Assembly (NCBI GenBank): GCA_008933795.1
Contig: WBUJ01000007.1
Location: forward strand, 1 to 59,009
Direction of reading: 5' to 3'
Source of the DNA: Candidatus Contendibacter sp.
GTDB taxonomy: Bacteria; Pseudomonadota; Gammaproteobacteria; Competibacterales; Competibacteraceae
Length of the DNA stretch: 59,009 bases
Position numbers and translations under genes: made by a program. How positions within the stretch are numbered: the stretch's first letter is position 1; every line of letters begins with the position of its first letter. This document shows, piece after piece, positions 12,342 to 20,736 of this stretch. The notes beneath the pieces are model-generated. The model worked only from the letters and a program-made list of their open reading frames with translations, had not been told where the DNA came from and did no database searches.

Positions 12342-12584
12342 GGCCATTTTTCGAGTTTTTTGCGGAAATAAGCTAATTGAGCTATGAGCATCGAAAAATT
12401 TCCATTTTTTACAGTTCATCTTCTTGTAATTACTGAATTTTACGAAAACTGTTACGAAATTTTAGAAATTTAGGCGTTAAATGGTGTTTTTTTACGATTC
12501 AGTAGATTGATTTTAAATATATTTACGAAAAAAATCACACTTGGGGAAAATCAAATTTAAACGCCGTTTTTAAAGTTATTCAAC
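12342..12584. other. AT-rich stretch with TTACGA repeats, candidate DNA unwinding element
   Basis: This 243-bp AT-rich stretch lies between the main DnaA-box array and the two boxes near dnaA (12585, 12598). It has no reading frame of note. TTACGAAA occurs at 12440, 12452 and 12523 and the variant TTACGATT at 12492, all on the plus strand. The low GC next to DnaA boxes suggests duplex opening; the TTACGAAA motif could be a separate protein or filament site. Both roles are inferred. Confidence 0.55.
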
Positions 12585-12615
12585 TTATCCACAGCGGTTA
12601 TCCACAGGTATTTTG

Positions 12616-13971
12616 CTAGTTTGTCAGGATATTCAGCAAATTTGTGTAGTCGTCGCGGATCTGGGGTTCGCAGCGATGGAGTTCGCGAATCTTCCGGCAG
12701 GCGTGCAGCACGGTGGTATGGTCGCGTCCGCCGAAGGCTTCGCCGATGTCGGGCAGGCTGAGATCGGTCAGTTCCTTGGTCAGCGCCATGGCCATCTGCC
12801 GGGGGCGGGACAGGACGCGCAGTCGGCTGTTGGACAACAGGTCGCTGACCGGAATCTTGTAATAGTCCGCCACGGTTTTCTGAATGTTCTCGATGGTGAC
12901 CAGCTTGTCCTGCAAGGTCAGCAGGTCGCTCAACGCTTCCTTGACGAAACCGATGGTGATGGCTTTGCCGGTGAATTGGGCGTTGGCGTACACTCGCCGC
13001 AAGGCGCCCTCCAGTTCGCGGACGTTCGAGCGGATGCGCTGGGCGATGAAAAACGCCACTTCATCGGGCAAACCGAGCTGGGCCTGTTCGGCCTTGCTTT
13101 TGAGGATCGCCACCCGCGTTTCCAGTTCCGGCGGCTCGATGGCCACGGTCAATCCGGAACCGAAGCGCGACTTCAGTCGGTCCTCCAGTCCGGCGACTTC
13201 CTTGGGATAGCGGTCGCAGGTCAGAATCACCTGTTGGCGGCTTTCCAGCAGGCTATTGAAGGTGTAGAAGAATTCCTCCTGCGAGCGCTCCTTGCCGGCA
13301 AGGAACTGCACGTCGTCGATCAGCAACGCGTCTAGCACCCGATAGCGCCGCTTGAATTCGTTGATGGCGTTGTGTTGCAGGGCGCGCACCATGTCGGCCA
13401 CGAACTGTTCGGAATGCTGGTAAACCACTCGCGCCTCGGAACCGCGCTCGCGCAGCATGTTGCCGACCGCGTGCATCAGGTGAGTCTTGCCCAGGCCGGT
13501 GCCGCCGTAGATGAACAGCGGATTATAGGCCCGGCCCGGGTTTTCGGCCACTTGCAGGCAGACGGCCCGGGCCAACTGGTTGGAGTTGCCCTCGACGAAG
13601 GTGGCGAAGGTGAAATCCGGATTCAGGCTGCCGCTTTTGAGCAATTCGGTGGTATCCAGGGGTTTTTCACTCGCCGCCTCCACCGGAGCGGCCTCCTCGG
13701 CGGAGGGCGCCAGCAGGGGTGGATGACCACCGCTGCCGATTTCCAGCAGCACCTGCGGTCGTTGTTCCGGCCGCAGGCATTCCAGCACGGCTTCGATTTG
13801 CGCCAGATGATGCTTCCTAACCCAGTCGAGCACGAAGCGGTTGGGCGCCAGCAGGCGCAGGGCATCGTCTTCCTCTTGGGCGTGCAACGGTCGGATCCAG
13901 GTACTGAGTTGCTGTTCGGACAACTCGCGCTCCAGACGTTCCAGGCAGCTTTTCCACAGGGTATGGTCCAC
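12616..13971 (-). CDS. dnaA: Chromosomal replication initiator DnaA
   Basis: The 451-residue protein has the N-terminal DnaB-interaction domain ([19 protein letters not shown]...WIRPL), a short linker (about 85-110), and an AAA+ core with Walker [18 protein letters not shown] and Walker [14 protein letters not shown]. The C-terminal DNA-binding domain carries the signature [23 protein letters not shown]-DnaA binds the boxes next door and opens the origin. The gene points toward the origin. Upstream lie dusB-fis in the opposite direction, not the rpmH-rnpA-yidC block found next to dnaA in many relatives. Confidence 0.98.
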   Translation of the reverse strand: MDHTLWKSCLERLERELSEQQLSTWIRPLHAQEEDDALRLLAPNRFVLDWVRKHHLAQIEAVLECLRPEQRPQVLLEIGSGGHPPLLAPSAEEAAPVEAASEKPLDTTELLKSGSLNPDFTFATFVEGNSNQLARAVCLQVAENPGRAYNPLFIYGGTGLGKTHLMHAVGNMLRERGSEARVVYQHSEQFVADMVRALQHNAINEFKRRYRVLDALLIDDVQFLAGKERSQEEFFYTFNSLLESRQQVILTCDRYPKEVAGLEDRLKSRFGSGLTVAIEPPELETRVAILKSKAEQAQLGLPDEVAFFIAQRIRSNVRELEGALRRVYANAQFTGKAITIGFVKEALSDLLTLQDKLVTIENIQKTVADYYKIPVSDLLSNSRLRVLSRPRQMAMALTKELTDLSLPDIGEAFGGRDHTTVLHACRKIRELHRCEPQIRDDYTNLLNILTN

Positions 13972-14279
13972 GCGCGGTCCTCACTCGATGGGCGTCATGA
14001 TTTTGCGGTAACGGGGGACGCCACGCCCTTTGAAAACTTTACCATCCTGGGGTTTGACTGAGTAGCGCCGCGCTGTGGGCAATCGCGCTATGGCGCAGCC
14101 GGGGGGTGGGGCGCCCAAGGGAGGCGCAGCCGATACTCATCATTAGGGGCGGCGCGGAGTTTGTGACGGCAGATACTGTCGCGGGGTGATTTCGTCGGAT
14201 CTTCATCCACGCCACGCGTTCCGTTATAATAATTACCCCTTCCGTTATAATAATACCCCTTCCGTCGCGCAAGCATCCC
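13972..14279. promoter_or_regulatory. Divergent dnaA/dusB intergenic region
   Basis: This 308-bp gap must hold the promoters of dnaA (leftward) and dusB-fis (rightward). The only clear structure is the tandem AT-rich repeat at 14219-14266, listed separately. I found no perfect DnaA box here, so dnaA autoregulation, if present, would use weaker sites. No open frame looks real. Confidence 0.4.
14219..14266 (+). promoter_or_regulatory. Tandem repeat with duplicated TATAAT ahead of dusB-fis
   Basis: TTCCGTTATAATAATTACCCC (14219-14239) is followed directly by TTCCGTTATAATAATACCCC (14240-14259) and a third start TTCCGTC (14260). Each full copy contains TATAAT, a perfect sigma-70 -10 hexamer, 50 and 29 bp before the dusB ATG. 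The GC-rich bases after the second copy (CCGTCGCGC) resemble a stringent-control discriminator, as known for fis promoters in enterobacteria. Which copy is used, or whether both are, cannot be told. Confidence 0.5.
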
Positions 14280-15266
14280 ATGCAGATTGGTCCCTACGCT
14301 CTGTTTCCACCCGTATTTCTGGCGCCGTTGGCGGGCGTTAGCGACCGGCCGTTCCGGTGTGTGTGCCGGCGACTGGGCGCGGGGCTGGCGGTTTCGGAAA
14401 TGGTCAGCGCCAATCTCCAGTTGTGGGACAGCCATAAAACCCGGCTACGTCTGGATCATGCCGGCGAACCCGCGCCACGCGCCGTGCAGATTCTCGGCGC
14501 CGACCCGCGCGCCATGACCGAGGCCGCCCGCCTGAACGCCGAACGGGGCGCGCAAATCATCGACATCAATATGGGTTGTCCGGCCAAAAAGGTGTGCGGA
14601 ACGCTGGCCGGCGCTGCGCTGCTGCGCGACGAGGCGCTGGTCGGGCGGATCTTGGAGGCGGTGGTGGGGGCGGTGGCCGTCCCGGTGACCCTGAAAATCC
14701 GCACGGGCTGGGATCTCGCCCACCGCAATGGCGGCGCTATCGCCCGCATTGCCGAACAGGCCGGCATCCGGGCCTTGACCGTTCATGGCCGCACCCGTGC
14801 CTGCGGTTACCACGGCCCGGTGGATTACGCCAGCATCCAAGCCATCAAGCGGGCGGTCTCCATTCCGGTTATCGCCAACGGCGACATCGACGGTCCCGAC
14901 AAAGCGCGCTGGGTGCTGGAACAGACCGGCGCGGACGCCGTGATGATCGGTCGCGGCGCCCAGGGCCGGCCGTGGATTTTCCGGGAAATCGCTCATTTTC
15001 TGGCTACCGGCAAACGGTTGCCGCCACCGACCTCGGTCGAAATCGGGGGGTGGGTCGCGGAGCATCTCGACAGTCTGTATGCGTTTTACGGCGAGGCCGC
15101 CGGGGTTCGCATCGCTCGCAAGCATCTGGCTTGGTACAGCCAACCCTGGCGTGAAGGCGTCGCGTTCCGGGCGCGGGTGAATTCGGTCGAGCTGGCCCGC
15201 GAGCAGTTGCGGCTGACCCGCGATTTCTTCGAGCGTCTGGCCGACGAGGAGCGATTGGCCGCATGA
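14280..15266 (+). CDS. dusB: tRNA-dihydrouridine synthase B
   Basis: The 328-residue FMN TIM-barrel enzyme starts at ATG 14280. It has [14 protein letters not shown], the Dus signature [20 protein letters not shown] with its active-site Cys, [24 protein letters not shown] and [11 protein letters not shown]. It reduces uridine to dihydrouridine in tRNA. DusB is the paralogue found upstream of fis in gammaproteobacteria, which matches here: the fis ATG overlaps the dusB stop (ATGA). The C-terminal helical tRNA-binding domain (about residues 240-328) is present. Confidence 0.95.
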   Translation: MQIGPYALFPPVFLAPLAGVSDRPFRCVCRRLGAGLAVSEMVSANLQLWDSHKTRLRLDHAGEPAPRAVQILGADPRAMTEAARLNAERGAQIIDINMGCPAKKVCGTLAGAALLRDEALVGRILEAVVGAVAVPVTLKIRTGWDLAHRNGGAIARIAEQAGIRALTVHGRTRACGYHGPVDYASIQAIKRAVSIPVIANGDIDGPDKARWVLEQTGADAVMIGRGAQGRPWIFREIAHFLATGKRLPPPTSVEIGGWVAEHLDSLYAFYGEAAGVRIARKHLAWYSQPWREGVAFRARVNSVELAREQLRLTRDFFERLADEERLAA

Positions 15267-15532
15267 GCACCCCCAACCCCGAACTCCCGGTCGATCTGCT
15301 GCCCGCCACCCCGCTGCGCGAGCACGTCGCCGAGACGCTGCGCATCTATTTTCACAACCTCGGCGGCCAAGCGCCCAGCAACCTGTACGACTTGGTGCTG
15401 CGCGAAGTGGAGCCGCCCCTGCTGGATGTCGTGATGAAGTTCACGCGCGGCAATCAGACCAAGGCGGCCATCATTCTCGGCCTCAACCGAGGCACGCTGC
15501 GCAAGAAGCTCCGGCAATACGGGCTGGTCTGA
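15263..15532 (+). CDS. fis: Nucleoid-associated DNA-binding protein Fis
   Basis: The 89-residue protein matches the size of Fis. The helix-turn-helix is at the C-terminus ([20 protein letters not shown]), preceded by the dimerisation helices ([20 protein letters not shown]). It overlaps the dusB stop by four bases, so translation is coupled. In enterobacteria Fis is made on resumption of growth, bends DNA, and acts at oriC and stable-RNA promoters. Here it sits within 2 kb of the origin on the other side of dnaA. Confidence 0.95.
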   Translation: MSTPNPELPVDLLPATPLREHVAETLRIYFHNLGGQAPSNLYDLVLREVEPPLLDVVMKFTRGNQTKAAIILGLNRGTLRKKLRQYGLV

Positions 15533-15560
15533 ACCGGCGCATCGAGGGATCCGAACGATC

Positions 15561-16220
15561 ATGAGCCTGGCGATTTTCGATCTCGACAACACGCTGTTGG
15601 GTGGCGACAGCGATTATCTGTGGGGCCAATTCCTGGTCGAACAGGGCTTGGTGGATGGCGAGTATTACGAACGCGAGAACCAGCGATTCTACGGCCAGTA
15701 CCAAGCGGGTACACTGGACATTCATGAATTTCTGGCGTTCATGTTGCGGCCACTGGCGGAAAATTCACTGACCGAGCTACTGGACTGGCGGGCACGCTTC
15801 ATCGAAGCCAAGATTCGCCCGATCCTGTTGCCCCGGGCGGCGGAACTGGTGGCGCGGCACCGGAACGCCGGTGACACCCTGCTGATCGTTACCGCCACCA
15901 ACCGCTTCATTACCGAACCGATCGCCGAGTTGCTGAGCGTGCCGCACCTGTTGGCGACCGAACCCGAATTCGCTGAGGGGCGCTATACTGGCCGCGCGCG
16001 CGGAGTTCCCTGTTTCCGGCGTGGCAAGGTGAAACGACTGGACGAGTGGCTGGACGCGACCGGCCGCGATCTTGCCGACAGTTGGTTCTACAGCGACTCC
16101 CATAACGACCTGCCGTTGCTCGATCGGGTCGCCCATCCGGTGGCGGTGGACCCCGACGCCGTTCTGGCGGAACACGCCCGGCAACGCGGCTGGCCGATCA
16201 TCAGCCTGCGCGGGGACTGA
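15561..16220 (+). CDS. HAD-superfamily IB phosphatase (SerB/CicA-like)
   Basis: The 219-residue protein has HAD motif I FDLDNTLLGGDSD, motif II VTATNR, the motif III lysine region GKVKRLDEW and the acidic motif YSDSHNDLPLL. The helical cap between motifs I and II (about residues 20-85) places it in subfamily IB, which acts on small phosphorylated metabolites such as phosphoserine or histidinol phosphate. The true substrate cannot be told. It follows fis after 28 bp and precedes DAHP synthase, so it may belong to either unit. CicA-type proteins are the closest match by pattern. Confidence 0.85.
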   Translation: MSLAIFDLDNTLLGGDSDYLWGQFLVEQGLVDGEYYERENQRFYGQYQAGTLDIHEFLAFMLRPLAENSLTELLDWRARFIEAKIRPILLPRAAELVARHRNAGDTLLIVTATNRFITEPIAELLSVPHLLATEPEFAEGRYTGRARGVPCFRRGKVKRLDEWLDATGRDLADSWFYSDSHNDLPLLDRVAHPVAVDPDAVLAEHARQRGWPIISLRGD

Positions 16221-16293
16221 GGGCGTGGTAAAAGCCCGTTCCATCCCCCTCCAAACCTCGATTCACCCTTACCCTTCGCCCGTGGAAATGCCC

Positions 16294-17370
16294 ATGTCTT
16301 CGAATCTGCTCAACAACGTCAACGTCGCCGCCCTGGATGTGCTACCCACCCCCGAGGAGATCAAGCGGCGACTGCCGATGACCGAAACCGCCGAGACCAC
16401 GGTGCTGACCGCCCGCCGGACCGTGCAGAACATCCTCGACCATCGGGATTCCCGGGTGTTCGTCGTAGTGGGCCCCTGTTCGATCCACGATGTCGCGGCG
16501 GCGCGCGACTACGCGCGGCGGTTGCGCGTGCTGGCCGACGAAGTGGGCGATACCTTATTCCTGATCATGCGGGTGTATTTCGAGAAGCCTCGGACCACGG
16601 TCGGCTGGAAGGGCCTGATCAACGATCCACGTTTGGACGACTCCTTCGATATCGCCGAGGGCTTGCGGATCGCCCGCGCGCTGCTGCTGGAAATCGCCGA
16701 ACTGGGCCTGCCCGCCGGCACCGAGGCGCTGGACCCGCTCTGTCCACAATATCTGGACGATCTGCTGGCATGGACCGCCATCGGCGCCCGCACCACCGAA
16801 TCGCAGACCCACCGGGAAATGGCCAGCGGTCTGTCCACCCCGGTCGGCTTCAAGAACGGCACCAACGGCAGCCTGGAGGTCGCGATCAACGCCTTGCAGT
16901 CCGCCTCCCGGCCCCACAGCTTTCTCGGCATCGACGCGAACGGCCGGTCGGCGGTGGTCCGCACCACGGGCAACCGTTACGGCCACGTGGTTTTGCGCGG
17001 CGGTTCCGACAGCCCCAACTACGACACGGTGACCATCGCCCTGTGCGAGAAGGAACTGACCAAAAACAAGTTGCCGCTCGACATCGTGGTGGATTGCAGC
17101 CACGCCAACGCCCGCAAGGATCCAGCCTTACAGCCGCTGGTGCTGAACGACTGCGTGCATCAGATTTTGGAAGGCAATCGTTCTATCGTGGGCTTCATGA
17201 TCGAGAGCAATCTGGAATGGGGCAACCAGGCGATTCCCGCCGACCGCTCGCAACTGAAATACGGCGTCTCGATCACCGACCCCTGCGTGGATTGGGCGAC
17301 GACCGAACAGATGCTGCGCGAGGCGCGCGCCAAGCTGAGGGAGGCGTTGCCGGGCCGGTTCGAGGGGTGA
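16294..17370 (+). CDS. aroG: 3-deoxy-7-phosphoheptulonate synthase, class I
   Basis: A 358-residue class I alpha DAHP synthase, the first enzyme of the shikimate pathway (PEP + erythrose 4-phosphate). Landmarks are VVVGPCSIHD, RVYFEKPRTTVGWKG, GTEALDPLCPQY, GARTTESQTHREMASG, PVGFKNGTNG and DIVVDCSHANARKD. ATG 16294 is preceded by GGAA with six bases between; ATG 16288 is an alternative start two codons earlier. The isozyme (Phe-, Tyr- or Trp-sensitive) cannot be fixed by eye, so the symbol is generic. The frame is open far upstream into the HAD gene but that part is not coding. Confidence 0.92.
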   Translation: MSSNLLNNVNVAALDVLPTPEEIKRRLPMTETAETTVLTARRTVQNILDHRDSRVFVVVGPCSIHDVAAARDYARRLRVLADEVGDTLFLIMRVYFEKPRTTVGWKGLINDPRLDDSFDIAEGLRIARALLLEIAELGLPAGTEALDPLCPQYLDDLLAWTAIGARTTESQTHREMASGLSTPVGFKNGTNGSLEVAINALQSASRPHSFLGIDANGRSAVVRTTGNRYGHVVLRGGSDSPNYDTVTIALCEKELTKNKLPLDIVVDCSHANARKDPALQPLVLNDCVHQILEGNRSIVGFMIESNLEWGNQAIPADRSQLKYGVSITDPCVDWATTEQMLREARAKLREALPGRFEG

Positions 17371-17553
17371 TGGCGCTGGCGGGGAGCAACCGACGCCCTC
17401 CGCCGCGCCGCCGCCGAGAATCGGTCGCCAACGGCGCGCGAATAGAGAGCGGTTCGGTGGTGGAGCCTGCGTCGGGGGGTATGATGTTCATGCGGGAAAT
17501 GGTCAAATAATTCCTTACCCGAATCAAGAACCCGTTCGGAAGGACCTTGCTCG

Positions 17554-18120
17554 ATGAAATTTTGCAGCCAATGCGGCGCTTCCGTCACTTTGCGCGTTCC
17601 CGCCGGCGACAATCTGCCCCGACATGTCTGCGATGCCTGCGACGCCATTCATTATCAGAACCCGAAGATTGTCGCCGGCTGCATTCCCGAATGGCAGGGT
17701 CGCATCCTGCTGTGCCGGCGCGCCATCGAGCCGCGCCATGGCTTGTGGACGCTGCCGGCCGGTTTCATGGAGAACGGGGAATCGGCGGTCGTGGCGGCGG
17801 TACGCGAAGCGTGGGAGGAGGCCAACGCCGTGGTCGAAAATCCGACCCTGTACGGTCTATACTCGCTGCTGCACGTCAGTCAGGTGTATTTGATGTTCCG
17901 CGGCCAGCTCAGGGATGGCGCCGCTAGCCCCGGCGCGGAAAGCCTGGAGGTGAGGCTGTTCGCCGAGGAGGAAATTCCCTGGGAGCAACTCGCCTTCACG
18001 GTGGTGCGGGAAACCTTGCGGCAATATTTCGCCGAGCGCTCGACCGGCGTGTTTGGTCTCCATCTCGGCGATATTATCCGCGAGTCGGACCAGCGGTTCC
18101 GCATCCATCGTTATTCCTGA
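17554..18120 (+). CDS. NUDIX hydrolase with N-terminal zinc ribbon
   Basis: The 188-residue protein has a four-Cys ribbon at the N-terminus (FCSQCG and VCDACD), then a NUDIX fold with the box GFMENGESAVVAAVREAWEE. The final Gly of the consensus box is Ala here (EEANA). Such proteins resemble the short NudC-like hydrolases that act on NADH, FAD or ADP-ribose, but the substrate is unknown. The last 50 residues after the fold (ETLRQYFAER...) are helical. A 183-bp gap separates it from DAHP synthase, so it probably has its own promoter. Confidence 0.88.
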   Translation: MKFCSQCGASVTLRVPAGDNLPRHVCDACDAIHYQNPKIVAGCIPEWQGRILLCRRAIEPRHGLWTLPAGFMENGESAVVAAVREAWEEANAVVENPTLYGLYSLLHVSQVYLMFRGQLRDGAASPGAESLEVRLFAEEEIPWEQLAFTVVRETLRQYFAERSTGVFGLHLGDIIRESDQRFRIHRYS

Positions 18121-18214
18121 GCCGCTTCCAGTCGTTCGCGCTTGCATGGTGTCATTGTTGAACAGCAAAAGCCTATCGCCAACGCTCAATCCGAAAACTG
18201 CATAGAGAGCCTCC

Positions 18215-18415
18215 ATGAAACCTTATCTCATCGTGGTCGAAGACCCGGGTTCCGACAAGTTGCTCAACGTCGCGCTCATCCTGGCCGAAACCGAACAAGG
18301 GGCGGAAGCCAAGGCGCGGGAGCTGTTTCCCGGTCTGCCCGAGCAGGATTTTTGCGTCTACGACGTTCATGAGGTCAACCGCGACTTTCCCGACGGCTGG
18401 ACCTATCAGGACTGA
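18215..18415 (+). CDS. Small conserved-looking protein of unknown function
   Basis: A 66-residue soluble protein (MKPYLIVVEDPGSDKLLNVA...) with a plausible alternating beta/alpha pattern and no Cys pair or membrane helix. Its codon use matches its neighbours, and AGAG lies a few bases before the ATG. It lies 94 bp after the NUDIX gene and 147 bp before the helical protein on the same strand. I do not recognise the family; it is short enough that a false call is possible. Confidence 0.6.
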   Translation: MKPYLIVVEDPGSDKLLNVALILAETEQGAEAKARELFPGLPEQDFCVYDVHEVNRDFPDGWTYQD

Positions 18416-18562
18416 ACGCTTGGCCGAACCGTCGGGCGAACCTTTTTTCGAGACCGTGCCTTGCTCACCTTGGAGACGCTTCGCATGGAGACCGACACTC
18501 ATCAAGTCGAGGACAACATAGCGCCAGCCAGCATCTCCTACGTACTCAAGGAAGGAGAACAG

Positions 18563-19252
18563 ATGGCGCAAATCTGGAACCCCCAGGATCGCGCCGAGTA
18601 CGAGCAGAGCGTGCGGGAAATCCTGGACCGGATGGTCGGGCTACGCCAAGGCTTCGAGCAGTTGCGCGCCCAGACCGACGCTATCTGGGAGCGGTTCAGT
18701 ACCCTTACGCTGGAGCGAATTTTCTCCCGCCAACTGCGCGAATTTCTTGAAGGCATCGAAGCGGAGTTGCAAGAACTGGATCAGCGCCTGATCGGGGCCG
18801 ACTGTGAAGTCGACCGGTTGCGGACGCAGATTCAGGAACGACGGCGCGTGCTGGAAGAAAAGATCGCGGTGCTGGAGCCACTGGCGCACCGAACCTCCAC
18901 CCAAAGTCACATTAGCATGATGCTGTCCCGGGTGGCGGGGCTGGAAGCGCATCTGCTGGGTAAAAAGGACGTGGCGCTGGAGGATTGTGAGACGCAGGAT
19001 ACGCGCCACGCCACCGCACCCGGTGATTTGCTGTACCTGCGCATCCGCCTGCTGACGACCCGGATCGCCATTATCGCCTCCAATCGCAGCAAGCATCTGA
19101 GCGAATTGGATGCCGGTCTGGCCACGTTGCTGCCCGAAGTTGAGCGGATCAAGACCGATATGACCACGTTGCTGACCCGGGCCGATTGCATCAAGGATTT
19201 ATCCCGCTACTGGCTGGCGTACCTCGATATCACGCAGGGAGAGGCGGATTAA
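18563..19252 (+). CDS. Helical protein of unknown function
   Basis: From ATG 18563 (MAQIWNPQDRAEYEQSVREI) the product is 229 residues, nearly all helical with long Glu/Leu/Arg-rich stretches (residues 10-125), so probably a coiled-coil bundle. No enzymatic motif is visible. The frame is open to 18461, giving 263 residues, but AGGAG at 18553-18557, five bases before 18563, favours the shorter form. No signal peptide is seen. It is the last plus-strand gene before the convergent serA. Confidence 0.7.
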   Translation: MAQIWNPQDRAEYEQSVREILDRMVGLRQGFEQLRAQTDAIWERFSTLTLERIFSRQLREFLEGIEAELQELDQRLIGADCEVDRLRTQIQERRRVLEEKIAVLEPLAHRTSTQSHISMMLSRVAGLEAHLLGKKDVALEDCETQDTRHATAPGDLLYLRIRLLTTRIAIIASNRSKHLSELDAGLATLLPEVERIKTDMTTLLTRADCIKDLSRYWLAYLDITQGEAD

Positions 19253-19492
19253 GGCGATTTTCAGAGAAGAAGCGATCCGTTCCAGCTCCGCGCTGGAGCG
19301 CGAAAGCCGGCGGCGATTCAGCGTCGGGTGACCGGACGCCTTTGGAACGGCAATAACAGCGTTCCCACACTGAGGGCGGGAACGCGATTCAGGCAGGACC
19401 TTTGCCGGAAAGCACTTGGGGAGCGAGATATCGGGGGCGGGAAGATGGGCTTTTCCTGTCCCCCCATACCGAAATGCCTGATGTCCGCCTTC
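19253..19492. other. Convergent intergenic region with a short inverted repeat
   Basis: This 240-bp gap lies between the helical-protein gene and serA, which converge. It contains the perfect 8-bp inverted repeat GCGTTCCC...GGGAACGC at 19359-19385 (11-base loop). Repeats of this CGTTCCC type occur widely between genes in gammaproteobacteria. No T-tract follows, so a terminator role is only possible. Confidence 0.4.
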
Positions 19493-20656
19493 CTAGAGCA
19501 CCCGGACGCTAAGAACTCCCTGCACGGCGGCGATCTGCGCCACTACTTCGGCTGGCGCCGGAGCAGCGGTGTCCACCAGGGTGCAGGCGATTTCGCCGCG
19601 CGATTTGTTGAGCATGTCCAGGATGTTGATGCCGGCCCCGGAAATCGCCTTGGATATCCGCTCGATCATGTGCGGGACGTTGGCGTTGACGATCACCAGA
19701 CGCGGCCCGCCATTGCGCGCCATCGCCATCTCCGGGAAGTTGACAGAGTTGTGGACCGTGCCGCTCTCCAGATAATCCCGCACCTGATCGGCGACCATGA
19801 TCGCGCAATTCTCCTCGGCTTCACCCGTGGAGGCGCCCAGATGCGGCAACATGATGACGCGCGGATGGTCCTTGAGCCGGTTGGTCGGGAAATCGCAGAC
19901 GTAGGATTTCAGCTTGCCAGCCTGCAAGGCGTCGTGAATGGCCTCCTCGTCCACCACGCCCTCGCGCGAGAAGTTCAGCAGGATCAATCCAGACTTGGCG
20001 TTTTTCAGCAGTGGCGCATTGATCAACTGGCGGGTGGCGTCGTTCAGCGGCACGTGCAGGGTGATGAAATCGGCCTGCGCCGCCATTTCATTGACGCTCA
20101 GTACCTGCTCGACCTGCGAGGAGAGTTGCCAAGCGTTGCTGACGGTGATGTGCGGGTCATAGCCGATCACCCGCATCCCCAGCGCGCGGGCGGCGTTGGC
20201 GACCTTGACGCCGATCGCGCCCAGGCCGATGACGCCCAGGGTGCGGCTGGGCAGTTCGATGCCGACGAATTGCTTCTTGCCCGATTCCACCTGCTTGGAC
20301 AACTCGGCGTCGGTCCCTTGCAGCTTGCGGGCGTAGTCCCAGGCCGGGCAGATGTTGCGGGCGGCCAGCAACATGCCGGCCAGCACCAGTTCCTTGACCG
20401 CGTTGGCATTGGCGCCGGGCGCGTTGAACACGCAAATCCCTTTGGCGGTCATCTGGGGCACGGGGATGTTGTTGACGCCGGCGCCGGCGCGGCCCACCGC
20501 CTTGAGGCTGGCGGGAACCGGCCAGTCGTGCATGCTGTAGGAGCGTAGCAGCACGGCGTCGGGGTTCTGAATTTCGGAAGCAATCTCGTAGCGGTCGCGG
20601 GGGAGGCGTTCCAGGCCGGAAACGCTGATGTTGTTGAGGGTTAAAATCTTGTGCAT
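19493..20656 (-). CDS. serA: D-3-phosphoglycerate dehydrogenase
   Basis: The 387-residue protein has the 2-hydroxyacid dehydrogenase fold: Rossmann motif LGVIGLGAIGVKVANAA, the Arg region LNFSREGVVDEEAI, and the catalytic His in MLPHLGASTGEAEENCA. A C-terminal ACT domain (about 315-387, RLVIVNANVPHMIERI) is the usual site for serine feedback. It oxidises 3-phosphoglycerate, the first step of serine synthesis. It follows serC on the same strand after 80 bp that hold a terminator-like hairpin, so its level may be set separately from serC. Confidence 0.95.
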   Translation of the reverse strand: MHKILTLNNISVSGLERLPRDRYEIASEIQNPDAVLLRSYSMHDWPVPASLKAVGRAGAGVNNIPVPQMTAKGICVFNAPGANANAVKELVLAGMLLAARNICPAWDYARKLQGTDAELSKQVESGKKQFVGIELPSRTLGVIGLGAIGVKVANAARALGMRVIGYDPHITVSNAWQLSSQVEQVLSVNEMAAQADFITLHVPLNDATRQLINAPLLKNAKSGLILLNFSREGVVDEEAIHDALQAGKLKSYVCDFPTNRLKDHPRVIMLPHLGASTGEAEENCAIMVADQVRDYLESGTVHNSVNFPEMAMARNGGPRLVIVNANVPHMIERISKAISGAGINILDMLNKSRGEIACTLVDTAAPAPAEVVAQIAAVQGVLSVRVL

Positions 20657-20677
20657 AAACGGGTAACCATATCACCT

Positions 20678-20712
20678 GAAAAAAAGAACACCCCGGACGC
20701 GCGCGTCCGGGG
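20678..20712 (-). terminator. Intrinsic terminator or attenuator between serC and serA
   Basis: Positions 20691-20712 are a perfect 22-bp GC palindrome (CCCCGGACG arms around CGCG). On the minus strand it is followed after a few bases by a run of T (20685-20679). That is the form of a Rho-independent terminator for serC. Because serA starts only 22 bp further on, read-through could decide how much serA is made from the serC promoter. Confidence 0.75.
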
Positions 20713-20736
20713 CCGATTGCGAAGACTAAAAAACGT

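Larger units (their letters stand above)
12047..12615. other. Probable chromosomal replication origin (oriC) between dnaA and dnaN
   Basis: This 569-bp non-coding, AT-rich stretch lies between the dnaA stop and dnaN. It holds 11 perfect copies of TTATCCACA/TGTGGATAA and one near copy. Box starts on the plus strand are 12154, 12207, 12219, 12230 and 12250. Starts on the minus strand are 12279, 12300, 12321, 12333, 12585 and 12598. A near-match TGTGGGTAA is at 12269. AT-rich stretches lie on both sides of the main array (12090-12185 and 12342-12584), and either could be the unwinding element. Gene context and box density make an origin very likely; GC skew would settle it. Confidence 0.9.

Noticed and set aside
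19359-19385. Inverted repeat GCGTTCCC/GGGAACGC as a terminator
   Set aside because: Short stem, 11-base loop and no T-run; kept only as a repeat within the intergenic note.
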